64,000 nt of DNA from NCBI RefSeq assembly GCF_910592395.1, contig NC_088309.1:28770599-28834598 (forward strand). Reading direction: 5' to 3'. Origin of the DNA: Lineus longissimus. Taxonomy: Eukaryota > Nemertea > Pilidiophora > Heteronemertea > Lineidae. The notes beneath the pieces were generated by a model, which made no database searches, was not told the origin of the DNA, and saw only the letters and a list, made by a program, of their open reading frames with translations. Shown piece after piece: positions 14,301-24,900 of the stretch. Positions within the stretch are counted from its first letter, which is position 1; each line of letters opens with the position of its first letter. The position numbers and the translations under genes are program-made.

Positions 14301-17300
14301 TCAAACTCCAGCACATACTGATTCCGGGCGTTCGAGTACATGAATTATGAGGTAGATGTATTGTTTCAATCATCGCAAATCTGCCTAAAACGGCAACTTT
14401 TCTCAGGTACGGGTACGGCAGTGGCGTGCGTCTTTTTCATTGAACGACCTCGCACGGCCGGCACCGACATATATCGTCGTTGATGATGATGGAGAGAGCG
14501 GTAGCCGGTACATATTGAGCACGGTTCACTAGCAGTTCAATGTGCTCATGACGTGCCGAGAGCAAATCTCACGGGTGGGGCGGAAATTCGCCATATTGCT
14601 GACATCATCGGCGCCAACAACTGTTTCTTTTGACCCTGTCGGAGTCTTTCAAAACAATAAATGATTGTGTCTGACCCTGCTGACCTCGATTTTGAAAAAC
14701 TTTTTAAAAAAGGTCATTCAAACGTTAAATCAACTGCAAAGATAATATTTTATATCACTGAGGTATATACATACGATATGTTGAGAAAAATCTGTACAAC
14801 TATCGATATATACGATTACTTGGAACTATTTCGGCTAATCACTTTGCCACCTGCGCGACCTTGTCACTATTGTGGCGCGCTCGTTTGCATACCGCATATA
14901 AGAGGCAAATAAAATCTTCATTTCAACATGAAAGCCTTGACGGTTCAGCGCTGAAGGTGTTTGACTTTGGATCGGCTGGTCACGGGTTCGACCCCCGGTG
15001 AATCTGCCGAATTTTTTTTTCTTTTTTTCTTCTTCCTTGTCTTGCTATCTAATCATCCATGTACAGATGTAAACATTTTCATTATCATCATTATCATACC
15101 CCGCACCCAAACTTTTCAAACTCCAGCACATACTGATTCCGGGCGTTCGAGTACATGAATTATGAGGTAGATGTATTGTTTCAATCATCGCAAATCTGCC
15201 TAAAACGGCAACTTTTCTCAGGTACGGGTACGGCAGTGGCGTGCGTCTTTTTCATTGAAACGACCTCGCACGGCCGGCACCGACATATATCGTCGTTGAT
15301 GATGATGGAGAGAGCGGTAGCCGGTACATATTGAGCACGGTTCACTAGCAGTTCAATGTGCTCATGACGTGACGAGAGCAAATCTCACGGGTGGGGCGGA
15401 AATTCGCCATATTGCTGACATCATCGGCGCCAACAACTGTTTCTTTTGACCCTGCCGGAGTCTTTCAAAACAATAAATGATTGTGTCTGACCCTGCTGAC
15501 CTCGATTTTGAAAAACTTTTTAAAAAAGGTCATTCAAACGTTAAATCAACTGCAAAGATAATATTTTATATCACTGAGGTATATACATACGATATGTTGA
15601 GAAAAATCTGTACAACTATCGAAATATACGATTACTTGGAACTATTTCGGCTAATCACTTTGCCACCTGCGCGACCTTGTCACTATTGTGGCGCGCTCGT
15701 TTGCATACCGCATATAAGAGGCAAATAAAATCTTCATTTCAACATGAAAGCCTTGACGGTTCAACGCTGAAGGTGTTTGACTTTGGATCGGCTGGTCACG
15801 GGTTCGACCCCCGGTGAATCTGCCGAATTTTTTTTTTTCTTTTTTTCTTCTTCCTTGTCTTGCTATCTAATCATCCATGTGCAGATGTAAACATTTTCAT
15901 TATCATCATTATCATACCCCGCACCCAAACTTTTCAAACTCCAGCACATACTGATTCCGGGCGTTCGAGTACATGAATTATGAGGTAGATGTATTGTTTC
16001 AATCATCGCAAATCTGCCTAAAACGGCAACTTTTCTCAGGTACGGGTACGGCAGTGGCGTGCGTCTTTTTCATTGAACGACCTCGCACGGCCGGCACCGA
16101 CATATATCGTCGTTGATGATGATGGAGAGAGCGGTAGCCGGTACATATTGAGCACGGTTCACTAGCAGTTCAATGTGCTCATGACGTGCCGAGAGCAAAT
16201 CTCACGGGTGGGGCGGAAATTCGCCATATTGCTGACATCATCGGCGCCAACAACTGTTTCTTTTGACCCTGTCGGAGTCTTTCAAAACAATAAATGATTG
16301 TGTCTGACCCTGCTGACCTCGATTTTGAAAAACTTTTTAAAAAAGGTCATTCAAACGTTAAATCAACTGCAAAGATAATATTTTATATCACTGAGGTATA
16401 TACATACGATATGTTGAGAAAAATCTGTACAACTATCGAAATATACGATTACTTGGAACTATTTCGGCTAATCACTTTGCCACCTGCGCGACCTTGTCAC
16501 TATTGTGGCGCGCTCGTTTGCATACCGCATATAAGAGGCAAATAAAATCTTCATTTCAACATGAAAGCCTTGACGGTTCAGCGCTGAAGGTGTTTGACTT
16601 TGGATCGGCTGGTCACGGGTTCGACCCCCGGTGAATCTGCCGAATTTTTTTTTCTTTTTTTCTTCTTCCTTGTCTTGCTATCTAATCATCCATGTACAGA
16701 TGTAAACATTTTCATTATCATCATTATCATACCCCGCACCCAAACTTTTCAAACTCCAGCACATACTGATTCCGGGCGTTCGAGTACATGGATTATGAGG
16801 TAGATGTATTGTTTCAATCATCGCAAATCTGCCTAAAACGGCAACTTTTCTCAGGTACGGGTACGGCAGTGGCGTGCGTCTTTTTCATTGAAATGACCTC
16901 GCACGGCCGGCACCGACATATATCGTCGTTGATGATGGAGAGAGCGGAGTACGGTTTACCAGCAGTTCAATGTGCTCATGACGTGACGAGAGCTAATCTC
17001 ACGGGTGGGGCGGAAATTCGCCATATTGCTGACATCATCCACGCCAACAACTGTTTCTTTTGACCCTGCCGGAGTCTTTCAAAACAATAAATGATTGTGT
17101 CTGACCCTGCTGACCTCGATTTTGAAAAACTTTTTAAAAAAGGTCATTCAAACGTTAAATCAACTGCAAAGATAATATTTTATATCACTGAGGTATATAC
17201 ATACGATATGTTGAGAAAAATCTGTACAACTATCGAAATATACGATTACTTGGAACTATTTCGGCTAATCACTTTGCCACCTGCGCGACCTTGTCACTAT

Positions 17301-17558
17301 TGTGGCGCGTTCGTTTGCATAGCCTGGTACCACTGGCCACCGTCAGACGACGCTGTTGTGTTTGACCAAGTGTTTGACCAAGTGTTTGACTGTGGATCGG
17401 CAGGTCACGGGTTCGACCCCCGGTGAATCTGCCGAATTTTTTTTCTTTTTTTCTTCTTCCTTGTCTTGTTATCTAATCATCCATGTACAGATGTAAACAT
17501 TTTCATTATCATCATACCCCGCACCAAAACTTTTCAAACTCCAGCACATACTGATTCC
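8333..17558 (+). repeat. Tandem array of an ~817-bp unit (11 full copies plus a partial)
   Basis: Corresponding points recur about every 817 bp; the start of the TGATTGTGTCTGACCCTGC segment is near 8794, 9611, 10584, 11394, 12210, 13027, 13844, 14661, 15477, 16294 and 17091. The 974-bp gap after 9611 is due to a 158-bp insertion. Copies differ by only a few percent. Each unit carries, in order, a pyrimidine tract, an ATC-rich stretch, an 83-codon open frame that I do not regard as a gene, and an octamer-like TTTGCAT with a TATA-like CATATAAGAGG. About 90 bp later comes a B-box-like GGGTTCGACCCC, then a run of 8-11 T. The 3' part resembles a tRNA-derived SINE body. The final unit has a different 3' segment. 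Confidence 0.95.
9701..9858. mobile_element. 158-bp TIR element carrying telomere-type repeats, inserted in satellite unit 2
   Basis: It is present only in this unit; every other unit reads AATATTTT straight into ATATCACTG. The ends are imperfect inverted repeats of about 26 bp sharing ACTTTAGAATT and CCGATCGGA. The interior (about 9774-9795) holds three to four CCCTAA repeats. No coding capacity, and no target-site duplication is evident. Confidence 0.8.
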
Positions 17559-17637
17559 CCCAATGATTTTTTTTCTCGTCTGTCTCCAACCTGTTATAGC
17601 TGATTGGGACAAAGTTGCAACCTGGCCTTCCTTGAGG

Positions 17638-18226
17638 TGAGACACCTCGACGTTACCACAGAGAAGACAGTTCACAGCCTTGCTGCCACAGAGACAATGT
17701 TGACTCCTGGCCTATCTGGGGGTGAGACACCTCGACGTGACCACAGAGAAGACAGTTCACAGCCTTGCTGCCACAGAGACAATGTTGACTCCTGGCCTAT
17801 CTGGGGGTGAGACACCTCGACGTGACCACAGAGAAGACAGTTCACAGCCTTGCTGCCACAGAGACAATGTTGACACCTGGCCTATCTGAGGGTGAGACAC
17901 CTCGACGTGACCACAGAGAAGACAGTTCACAGCCTTGCTGCCACAGAGACAATGTTGACTCCTGGCCTATCTGGGGGTGAGACACCTCGACGTGACCACA
18001 GAGAAGACAGTTCACAGCCTTGCTGCCACAGAGACAATGTTGACTCCTGGCCTATCTGGGGGTGAGACACCTCGACGTGACCACAGAGAAGACAGTTCAC
18101 AGCCTTGCTGCCACAGAGACAATGTTGACTCCTGGCCTATCTGGGGGTGAGACACCTCGACGTGACCACAGAGAAGACAGTTCACAGCATTGCTGCCACA
18201 GAGACAATCTTGACACATGGCTTGTC
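17638..18226. repeat. 85-bp minisatellite, 7 copies
   Basis: TGAGACACCTCGACGT recurs at about 17638, 17723, 17808, 17893, 17978, 18063 and 18148. Units are almost identical, with bases such as CACAGAGAAGACAGTTCACA shared by all. The array ends where the 711-bp TIR element begins. Diverged relatives lie at 20990-21400 and, inverted, at 60325-60420. Confidence 0.93.
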
Positions 18227-18229
18227 TGA

Positions 18230-18940
18230 GGTCTCATTAGGGAGTTTTTTTTGTTATTCATGCGCGGCCAAGCCCTAACCGTAGTTCCTAAAATCATTGA
18301 TTTCTCGGTCCTTACAGTATGTCAGCGTTGATTCAGCAGTTGTTTTGGCAAAGACATCTTTTTTTGGAGTTTCTGAAACCTATAGCGCTACTCAATAGGC
18401 GACTAACAAAAAACTACGCATTTATACTGTTGTTGCCGACGTATGTGTACACTGAACTTGGGATGTGCGTCGGCCCCGTGTTAAAATGCCGTCCAGTGCC
18501 AGTTGGTGCGTTTTTCGCTGATTTGTGCAAAATTCAACATATCTCAAAAGTTCAATGGTTGACCCTCGATTTTTTTTTGATTTTTGTGTAGCGTAAGCAA
18601 CTGTCTTTCATGAGAGAATGGTCTCTGTAAGAATTATTCAGGAAGAAATGTATAATATTTGGGGTTTTTCGTGATTGTCCGGCCCAATTGGCAATATTGC
18701 CATTTGGGATGGTGAACATAGCTAGGAGCAAATGCGACGCTTATGATTTATTTAAAGAAATAAAATGCCCGATTTAACATCCTGCAGAATCAGGGGAATC
18801 GGGCGTTTCCAGTGATATACGACACAAATGGGTTGTTCTCATGCATTCACTTTGGAAACGCATCTTAAAATAGATGTTACGCCCTGTTAATGGGGCACGT
18901 CATCATCGCGTACATTTGGGAAAAACTCCCTAACGAGACC
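18230..18940 (+). mobile_element. Non-autonomous TIR element, copy B (711 bp, full length)
   Basis: Begins GGTCTCATTAGGGAGTTTTT and ends AAAAACTCCCTAACGAGACC, flanked by TGA on both sides (3-bp target-site duplication). It is the same length as copy C at 61680-62390 and nearly identical to it. Its open frames (for example 18319-18591) show no transposase similarity, so I treat it as a MITE. It ends 93 bp before the NDUFS4 start codon. Confidence 0.88.
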
Positions 18941-19033
18941 TGAGTTTGGCAAGTCAAGTTTTGCGGTTGTTTCGCTCCCTGACCTTTCCGCCCCCAGTGG
19001 AACGAACGGAAAACCCGCTGTTGATAAGCAAAA
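18941..19033 (+). promoter_or_regulatory. Presumed NDUFS4 promoter/leader between the TIR element and the ATG
   Basis: Only 93 bp separate the element's end from the start codon. The segment includes CTGACCTTT (about 18979), compatible with a nuclear-receptor half-site on the reverse strand, and a C-rich tract. Either the promoter is very compact or part of it lies inside the element. This is inference. Confidence 0.35.
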
Positions 19034-20628
19034 ATGGCGACGATTCTGTCTGTTGCGGTCAGGCAAGGTTGCAGAGATATTTGCCGCGGTAGCACCGTAA
19101 GGTATGGACAGATTGCAAGATAACACCGAAAGACAGATAGAACATGGTGACCTTATGTTATGGAAATAATTTCTTTGATATACTCCCAAGTGCCAGTTGG
19201 CAATCGTGTGAAATTGTGGTGAATCTTTCACTCAGTCCGCTTCACTACCACAAACCAGTACTAGGCCTACCAGTAGGCCTACCAATATACAGACAGTAGA
19301 CATAACAATAATAAAATAATCATATTTATTCATGTAAATAAAATTGCATTACAAATGTGCAAAAGTACAAGTGCAACAAAAGTAGAAAAAGTGATGACAA
19401 AGAAATGAAAGACCCTCATAAGGCATAGACATTTACACAGGGCTACCCAGTCCCAGTACAGAGTAGGCCTACCCCAAGAATTACATTCATATTATCGATA
19501 TCTATCCCCGAAAGTGAGTCTCTATACATTAAAAAATCTCTGATAACAGCAGCAGTTTGCTGCAGTCTATAACTGTTGTGGTCAGGATGTTTGACATCAT
19601 GTCAACATGAAACTGGTTGTGTATCGGTTTTGCTTTTACTTGCGCGCATGTGTGGATGTTTCTGTTCTGCATGATGCTGTAGTTATAGCATCTCAGTTTG
19701 ACTGTGTGGAAAACAAATCTAACCATTGCTTTCTTTCTATTTATAGGCTCATCTCAACAAGTTCGGTGGCCAGGGTTGAAGACCACAGTTTAACTGCAGG
19801 AATTAGTTTAGAGAAACAAGAAAAGAAGCAACTGATTGAAGTTGATGAAAAGGTACTGAGGATGCTTCTAAGGCCTACAGATAATCAATGGCATAGCTGA
19901 CTGAGTGTTAAAGAGTGCGGATCTGAAGACGCAACCATGCAGAAATAAATGAAGATTGTTGCTGTATTGGTTCCCAGTCAGTTTAGTGTAACTTACAATG
20001 ATGACGCTTTGCATATTTGATCTGAACCATTTGACTCTGCAACATGTAAAAGTGGCTGTTTTACCTTCTCCCTCTCTCTCCCTCTCCTTAGGTTGAGCTG
20101 TCTGCAATTAACGGCATCCCTGAAGAACACGTCAAGACCCGACGAGCAAGAATCTACGTTCCTGCCAGAAATGCCATGCAGTCGGGAACGTTCGGTACCC
20201 GTAAATGGAGGGTTGCTTTAGACACCAGGGAGAGATGGGAGAATCCACTTATGGGTTGGACATCAACTGGTGATCCAATGTCCAACATGCATTGTGAATT
20301 CAGAAGTCAAGAAGATGCAGTTGCATTCTGTGAGAAAAATGGTAAGTCTTGCTGAGAGTCTTTGTGATGTCGGCTCGTCAGTCTTCTCTCAGACTTAACA
20401 GAACTCTACTTCACCTGACAGTGAACAGATCTTTCATTCAACTTCTGCACATCTTCTTACATTTAGAAACTCGGTCTTGCTTGGCCCTGATGTTACCTGT
20501 TTTTTATTCTCTACTTTCTTTCAGGGTGGGCCTACAATATAGAAAACAAACACATGCAGAAATTCAAGGCTAAATCATATGGAGCCAACTATTCATGGAA
20601 CAAGAGGACTCGAATTGGAACCAAGTAA
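19034..20628 (+). CDS. NDUFS4: NADH:ubiquinone oxidoreductase 18 kDa subunit (complex I), complete
   Basis: Accessory subunit of mitochondrial respiratory complex I, on the matrix arm near the NADH-oxidising module. Four exons: 19034-19101, 19747-19852, 20092-20341, 20525-20628, giving 175 aa, the same length as the human protein. The N-terminus ([11 protein letters not shown]...R) is basic and lacks acids, as expected of a mitochondrial presequence. Hallmarks are [33 protein letters not shown] and the C-terminal [18 protein letters not shown]. All junctions are GT-AG and phases agree. For exon 1 I chose the donor GTATGG at 19102 because it restores phase with exon 2. The start context AAAATGGCGACG resembles the TISU element of short-leader mRNAs. 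Confidence 0.95.
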
Positions 20629-20877
20629 CCATGATAACTTAGGCAATCATTGTGATGATAGACTTGTAAAGACCCATAAGGCAGACAAGGTTTTAGAGGA
20701 GACTGTTGTAAATTACATGTGGACTAGGGTACAGAGGGATGCTACAAGCCATTGGACATTGGCAGAATCTACACTTCTGGTATTACTTCCATGGCTGAAG
20801 TAATGTCGTCTGATTGAGTCTTGTGTGTCACAAAGATAAATGAGTAACTCTGTCTTCAGCATTTCTTTCAAGTGTTA

Positions 20878-20887
20878 AATAAATAAA
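20878..20887 (+). terminator. NDUFS4 poly(A) signal
   Basis: Two overlapping AATAAA hexamers about 250 bp after the stop codon, followed by a GT-rich stretch (TGTGTTCTG). Confidence 0.7.
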
Positions 20888-20889
20888 CA

Positions 20890-21991
20890 TATGATTACTA
20901 TTGTGTTCTGATTAGTACTATATTAGCTGCTTTGGGTTGCACTCTTAGTCTTCAAAAAGACGACACACAACATGTCCATAAGGACGCTTCAGTAGTGATA
21001 TTGTGATGTGCTGGTCTTTCCGAGTGTGAGACTCGTTGATCTGGCCAAGGAGACGACAAGTCCCCACCCCAGCTCCAACAGGAACAATGTAACAACCTGG
21101 TCTGATTCAGGGCCAGACAACAGGCACATCCCCTATACTCCATCCTGATGAAATTGGGGGTTAAAGGTAGACTAATCTACATTGCCTTTTCACTCCTCAA
21201 CAGAGAAGACAGTTCACAGGCTGGCTATCACAATCAAGGTAGGACATCTTTACCCAACCCCAGAGAAGAGTGGAGAGCTCATCAGCCATGGCTGTCACAT
21301 AGAAGACAGCTCACCAGCCTGGCTGCTACAAGGACAATAGTACAACCTGGTCATGTTGTGAGCTCAACACCTCCACCTGACTGACAACAGGGGAGTTCAC
21401 TGGCCTGGCAAACGTTTTTGGTCACATGTCCTACAAGTGCCAATGGTACTGTCACTTTAATATCAAGATTGAATCTTTGGACGACGGAGAAGGAAAAAGA
21501 AATGAAAAGTCGCTTCTATTTAACCATATTTTAATTTCATTATTACACCAATGACCCAAGAGCAGATGCTGTGACTTCCACCTACTTAGTACAAATTGTA
21601 CTGAACATGCAGGAGTTGATCTTTTATAACTGCAATTCAGAGTTTTTGTAGAATTACAGCAGGATCTCATTAGCACATGACACAGAAACAGACTACAACA
21701 CTCTTGTACATCAATAGACAGAGCTCTTTGATCGGCTGTAAGTATGTCTCGTAGCCATGATTTAAGATAAGCAAATGCCAGCAAGTCCATTAAAATCCAT
21801 GTGCGGAGAGTAAGTGATGTAGCACATCTTGACATGTCCATCTTCTTGCTGATCAAGCAAGTGAACATGATGACGATAAATATAAATTATCCTCCCACAG
21901 AACTGACTATATCCTCAGTGACCAATTTCTGACTGTTCCGATGAAACCTTTTGATATTCCGACACCAATAAAACGTGAAGACTGCGAAAAA
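20890..21991. other. Convergent NDUFS4/EIF3C interval with diverged minisatellite relics
   Basis: 20990-21400 contains decayed units related to the 85-bp minisatellite (AGAAGACAGTTCACAGGC..., ACCTGGTC...ACAACAGG). 21520-21991 is probably the EIF3C 3' UTR on the minus strand, with a candidate ATTAAA signal near 21528. No coding sequence is recognised. Confidence 0.5.
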
Positions 21992-24900
21992 CTAATAATT
22001 CCTCTGCTGGCGTCCGCCGCCACGATTGCTTCCTGAAAACACAAGAGTAAACAATGTTAAACGTTGGAGACCAGTGGTCAGAACCATCTTCTTGCATTAC
22101 GTTGCCGTCTAAACAGCTCTTGCCAAACTAGAAAACTATTGAAGAGTTGAAACAATGACTGTGCCTTTGCAAAAGTACACAAGAATCGGAAGCAGAAATG
22201 ACATTTAATGGTCCAAAGTCTGGCCTAAAATAGATCAAGGCAAGCATCGATCATTTAACAGCAGCAGACAACAACACAACAAAGTGATGGGATAAGACTC
22301 ACCTTCATATGATCTATTTCCCCAACTGCCTTGATTATCGCGGTTATATTGATTCCGACCTGAAAAGTAATGTAAACAATGGAATTATGAGTCGAAAGAT
22401 AAAACAGCCACCCAAGCCTCCAACATGGAGAGCTCAAGGAGACACCTGAAACAGTAGAAGCCCAGACTAAAAGGGAGAGAAAGACTGGGCTCATGAGATC
22501 CTCTTACTATACATGCATCAACCACTAGGCGACAATCTAAAGCAAACAACAACAACAAAACAAAGAGGTTGGATGATTCAAACTCGCCTTCGTAAGACTT
22601 ATTCGCCCAACCCTGATCGCGGTTATACTGATTTCGGCCTGAAAGGAAGTAAACAGAAATCAACACTCAACTATGAAGAAACAAGAGAACAAAAGATAAT
22701 GAAATGAGCTATGATATGCAGATTACACTTCCTCAGGTGTATCAGGGTTACCTTGAACAAAACCATGGTTCCATTCGAGTCTCAATTTACCTTGATTATT
22801 ATCTCTTCTGCCTTGATATCCACCCTCTTTGTTACCACGGTAACCCCCACCATCTCGGTCGCCACGGTAACCTCCGCCACCACCACGGTTTCCGCGGTAA
22901 CCTCCTCTTCCTCCGCGGTAACCTCCTTCCTTATTCCTATCATAGTTGCCACCCTTGTTGCGGTCGTAGCCGCCCTTGTTTTGGTAGTTAAAGTCTTTGC
23001 CGCCTTGCTTCTGGTAGAAGAAGTTGCCCTGCTTCATCTCAACAATGCGTTCATTGTTTTCGACAAGCGAGGACACCTTCTCTGATAGCTGTAAGGCGAG
23101 GGCCTGTAGACGAGTTGGCTCAGTACGGTGCATGACAACAGACTGGGTTGGCTGGTCTAGGGAAGCCTGTACAAGGATAACACAAAATATGAGTACTTGC
23201 ATGAATAAAGCACAAGGGAAATCTAATGACAGTTCAGCTTTAAGAAGGATGGACAGGAGAACCATGCTGATCTAGAGCTCAATCTAATGACAGAGAAGGT
23301 TTGAAGGGAGCTTACCATGAGTTCCTCATTGATGATCATCTTACTAATAATGGAATGGACTGTCCCCTTCTCCAACTCAAACATTTCGGCCAGAGTCAGC
23401 AAGCTGATCGAGTCGTACACGCTGCTGTATGTGAACAGGTAGGTGCGGAGACTCTCCTCCTGGATCTTCTGTGTGATCATGTCACGCACACGCGTTGCTT
23501 GGAAAAACAGATCCCACACCTGAAGATGAGACACTATGTAAAATCATCATGTTGACAATTGGGCTTACCAATAAGGTACAGATGTGATTGCAAGGAACAA
23601 GAACATTCTGCATTTGTACGCCATCAGACATCACAGCATTGCCAGGATAAAAGATCAGATATTCAGTGATACGGACAACATGGTCCACACCACCACCCAT
23701 ATCTCTCTTGCTAAACAATTAACTCCAGTTTATACCACCATTTGAAATTCAACAACTGTCCAACACACCAAATCACCATCAGGAGAATATCTTCTACCAC
23801 ATCATGAAGGCAGACCATCATTTACCTTGGCGTTCATCTTCTCATTGATGATGTAGTTCTTACATGCCCGCCAATCACCAGTCTTCATGGACTTGGAAGC
23901 AGCGACCACATGCTCCCGCATGCTCTCCGGTGGACCAACTAAAGGCTGGCGCTCACTTAGGCGCAAGACGTGGTGGAAATTCTTGCTGATCATACGACGT
24001 CGAGAATCAAGTTCATGGGCTGGAATGGACAAGTGCGACAAGTTTAATCGAGATACTATTTCTCATGCCTTGGAAGCCCTAATCATAGTTGGTGCGTCAC
24101 CACTGCATGATACATGACTTACAGAACAAGACCTGCAGTTGAACTGATGGTCACTGTCACATCACATCACATGAATAACTGACATCAGTCTGATAACTGA
24201 CTTCATTCAGCTTACAAATACAAGATGACTTGGCAGAACAAAGTAGAAATGATAAATTAGACTGACCTGCCATGTATGGAATCTCCATCAACATAGCTGA
24301 CACTAGATAAACACACTCCAACAGCTCCAGGTTTATATGCATATGATACGGCATCTGACGCCGCTTCTCAATCTTCTCTTGCTCCGGTGTGCGTTCGTGT
24401 TGTCTCTGGAGGAGTAGGCCCTGTGCAAGCAGCTCCTTGGCGCGACCACCAGACTGGATGTCCACGAGAGCATTGTGAGCATCCTTGATCATGCCTTGTC
24501 TGAAGGCACATAGGCCAAGCTGGACCATCGCTCTGTTGTACATGATCTGAAACAAAGAAGGATCATTGAAGGACTCTGTAGCCTTGCCCCAATTCAAAGG
24601 TGTCAGACACAGCAGTGAACATGCACTTGATAAAGAGTGAAGAACAAAGGAAGACAGACAACACTACCATGTGTGGAGTACTTCAAGACAACTGTTGAGA
24701 ACAGGGCAAACCCCAACAACCTGCCAAGGAGATCTCTTTTAGTTGAAGCCTTCAACCAAAAGGAGGGTAATGCTGGATATAGACTAATATCACAGGTCAA
24801 CAAGAAGTTCCCTCACCTGAGTTGGCACATCCGAGTGATGAATGGTATCCTGAAGATGAGACATCAACATGAGATCCCTCGCCTCGAACCAGCGGTCATG

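Noticed and set aside
8794-17426. Repeated 83-aa frame (MIVSDPADLDFEK...) conserved in most 817-bp units
   Set aside because: Conservation is explained by recent tandem copying: non-coding parts of the unit are equally conserved. Some units have shifts in the A/T runs that break the frame, and no domain is recognisable.
8478-17558. TGAGGTAG in each satellite unit, identical to the let-7 seed region
   Set aside because: The rest of mature let-7 does not match and no hairpin arm is apparent, so this is a chance octamer.
17638-18226. CRISPR-like regular repeats
   Set aside because: These are eukaryotic head-to-tail minisatellites with no unique spacers; the same applies to the other arrays in the window.
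18319-18591. 90-codon frame in TIR element copy B, also found in copy C
   Set aside because: It is shared only because the elements are nearly identical; it has no transposase motif and is shortened in copy C.
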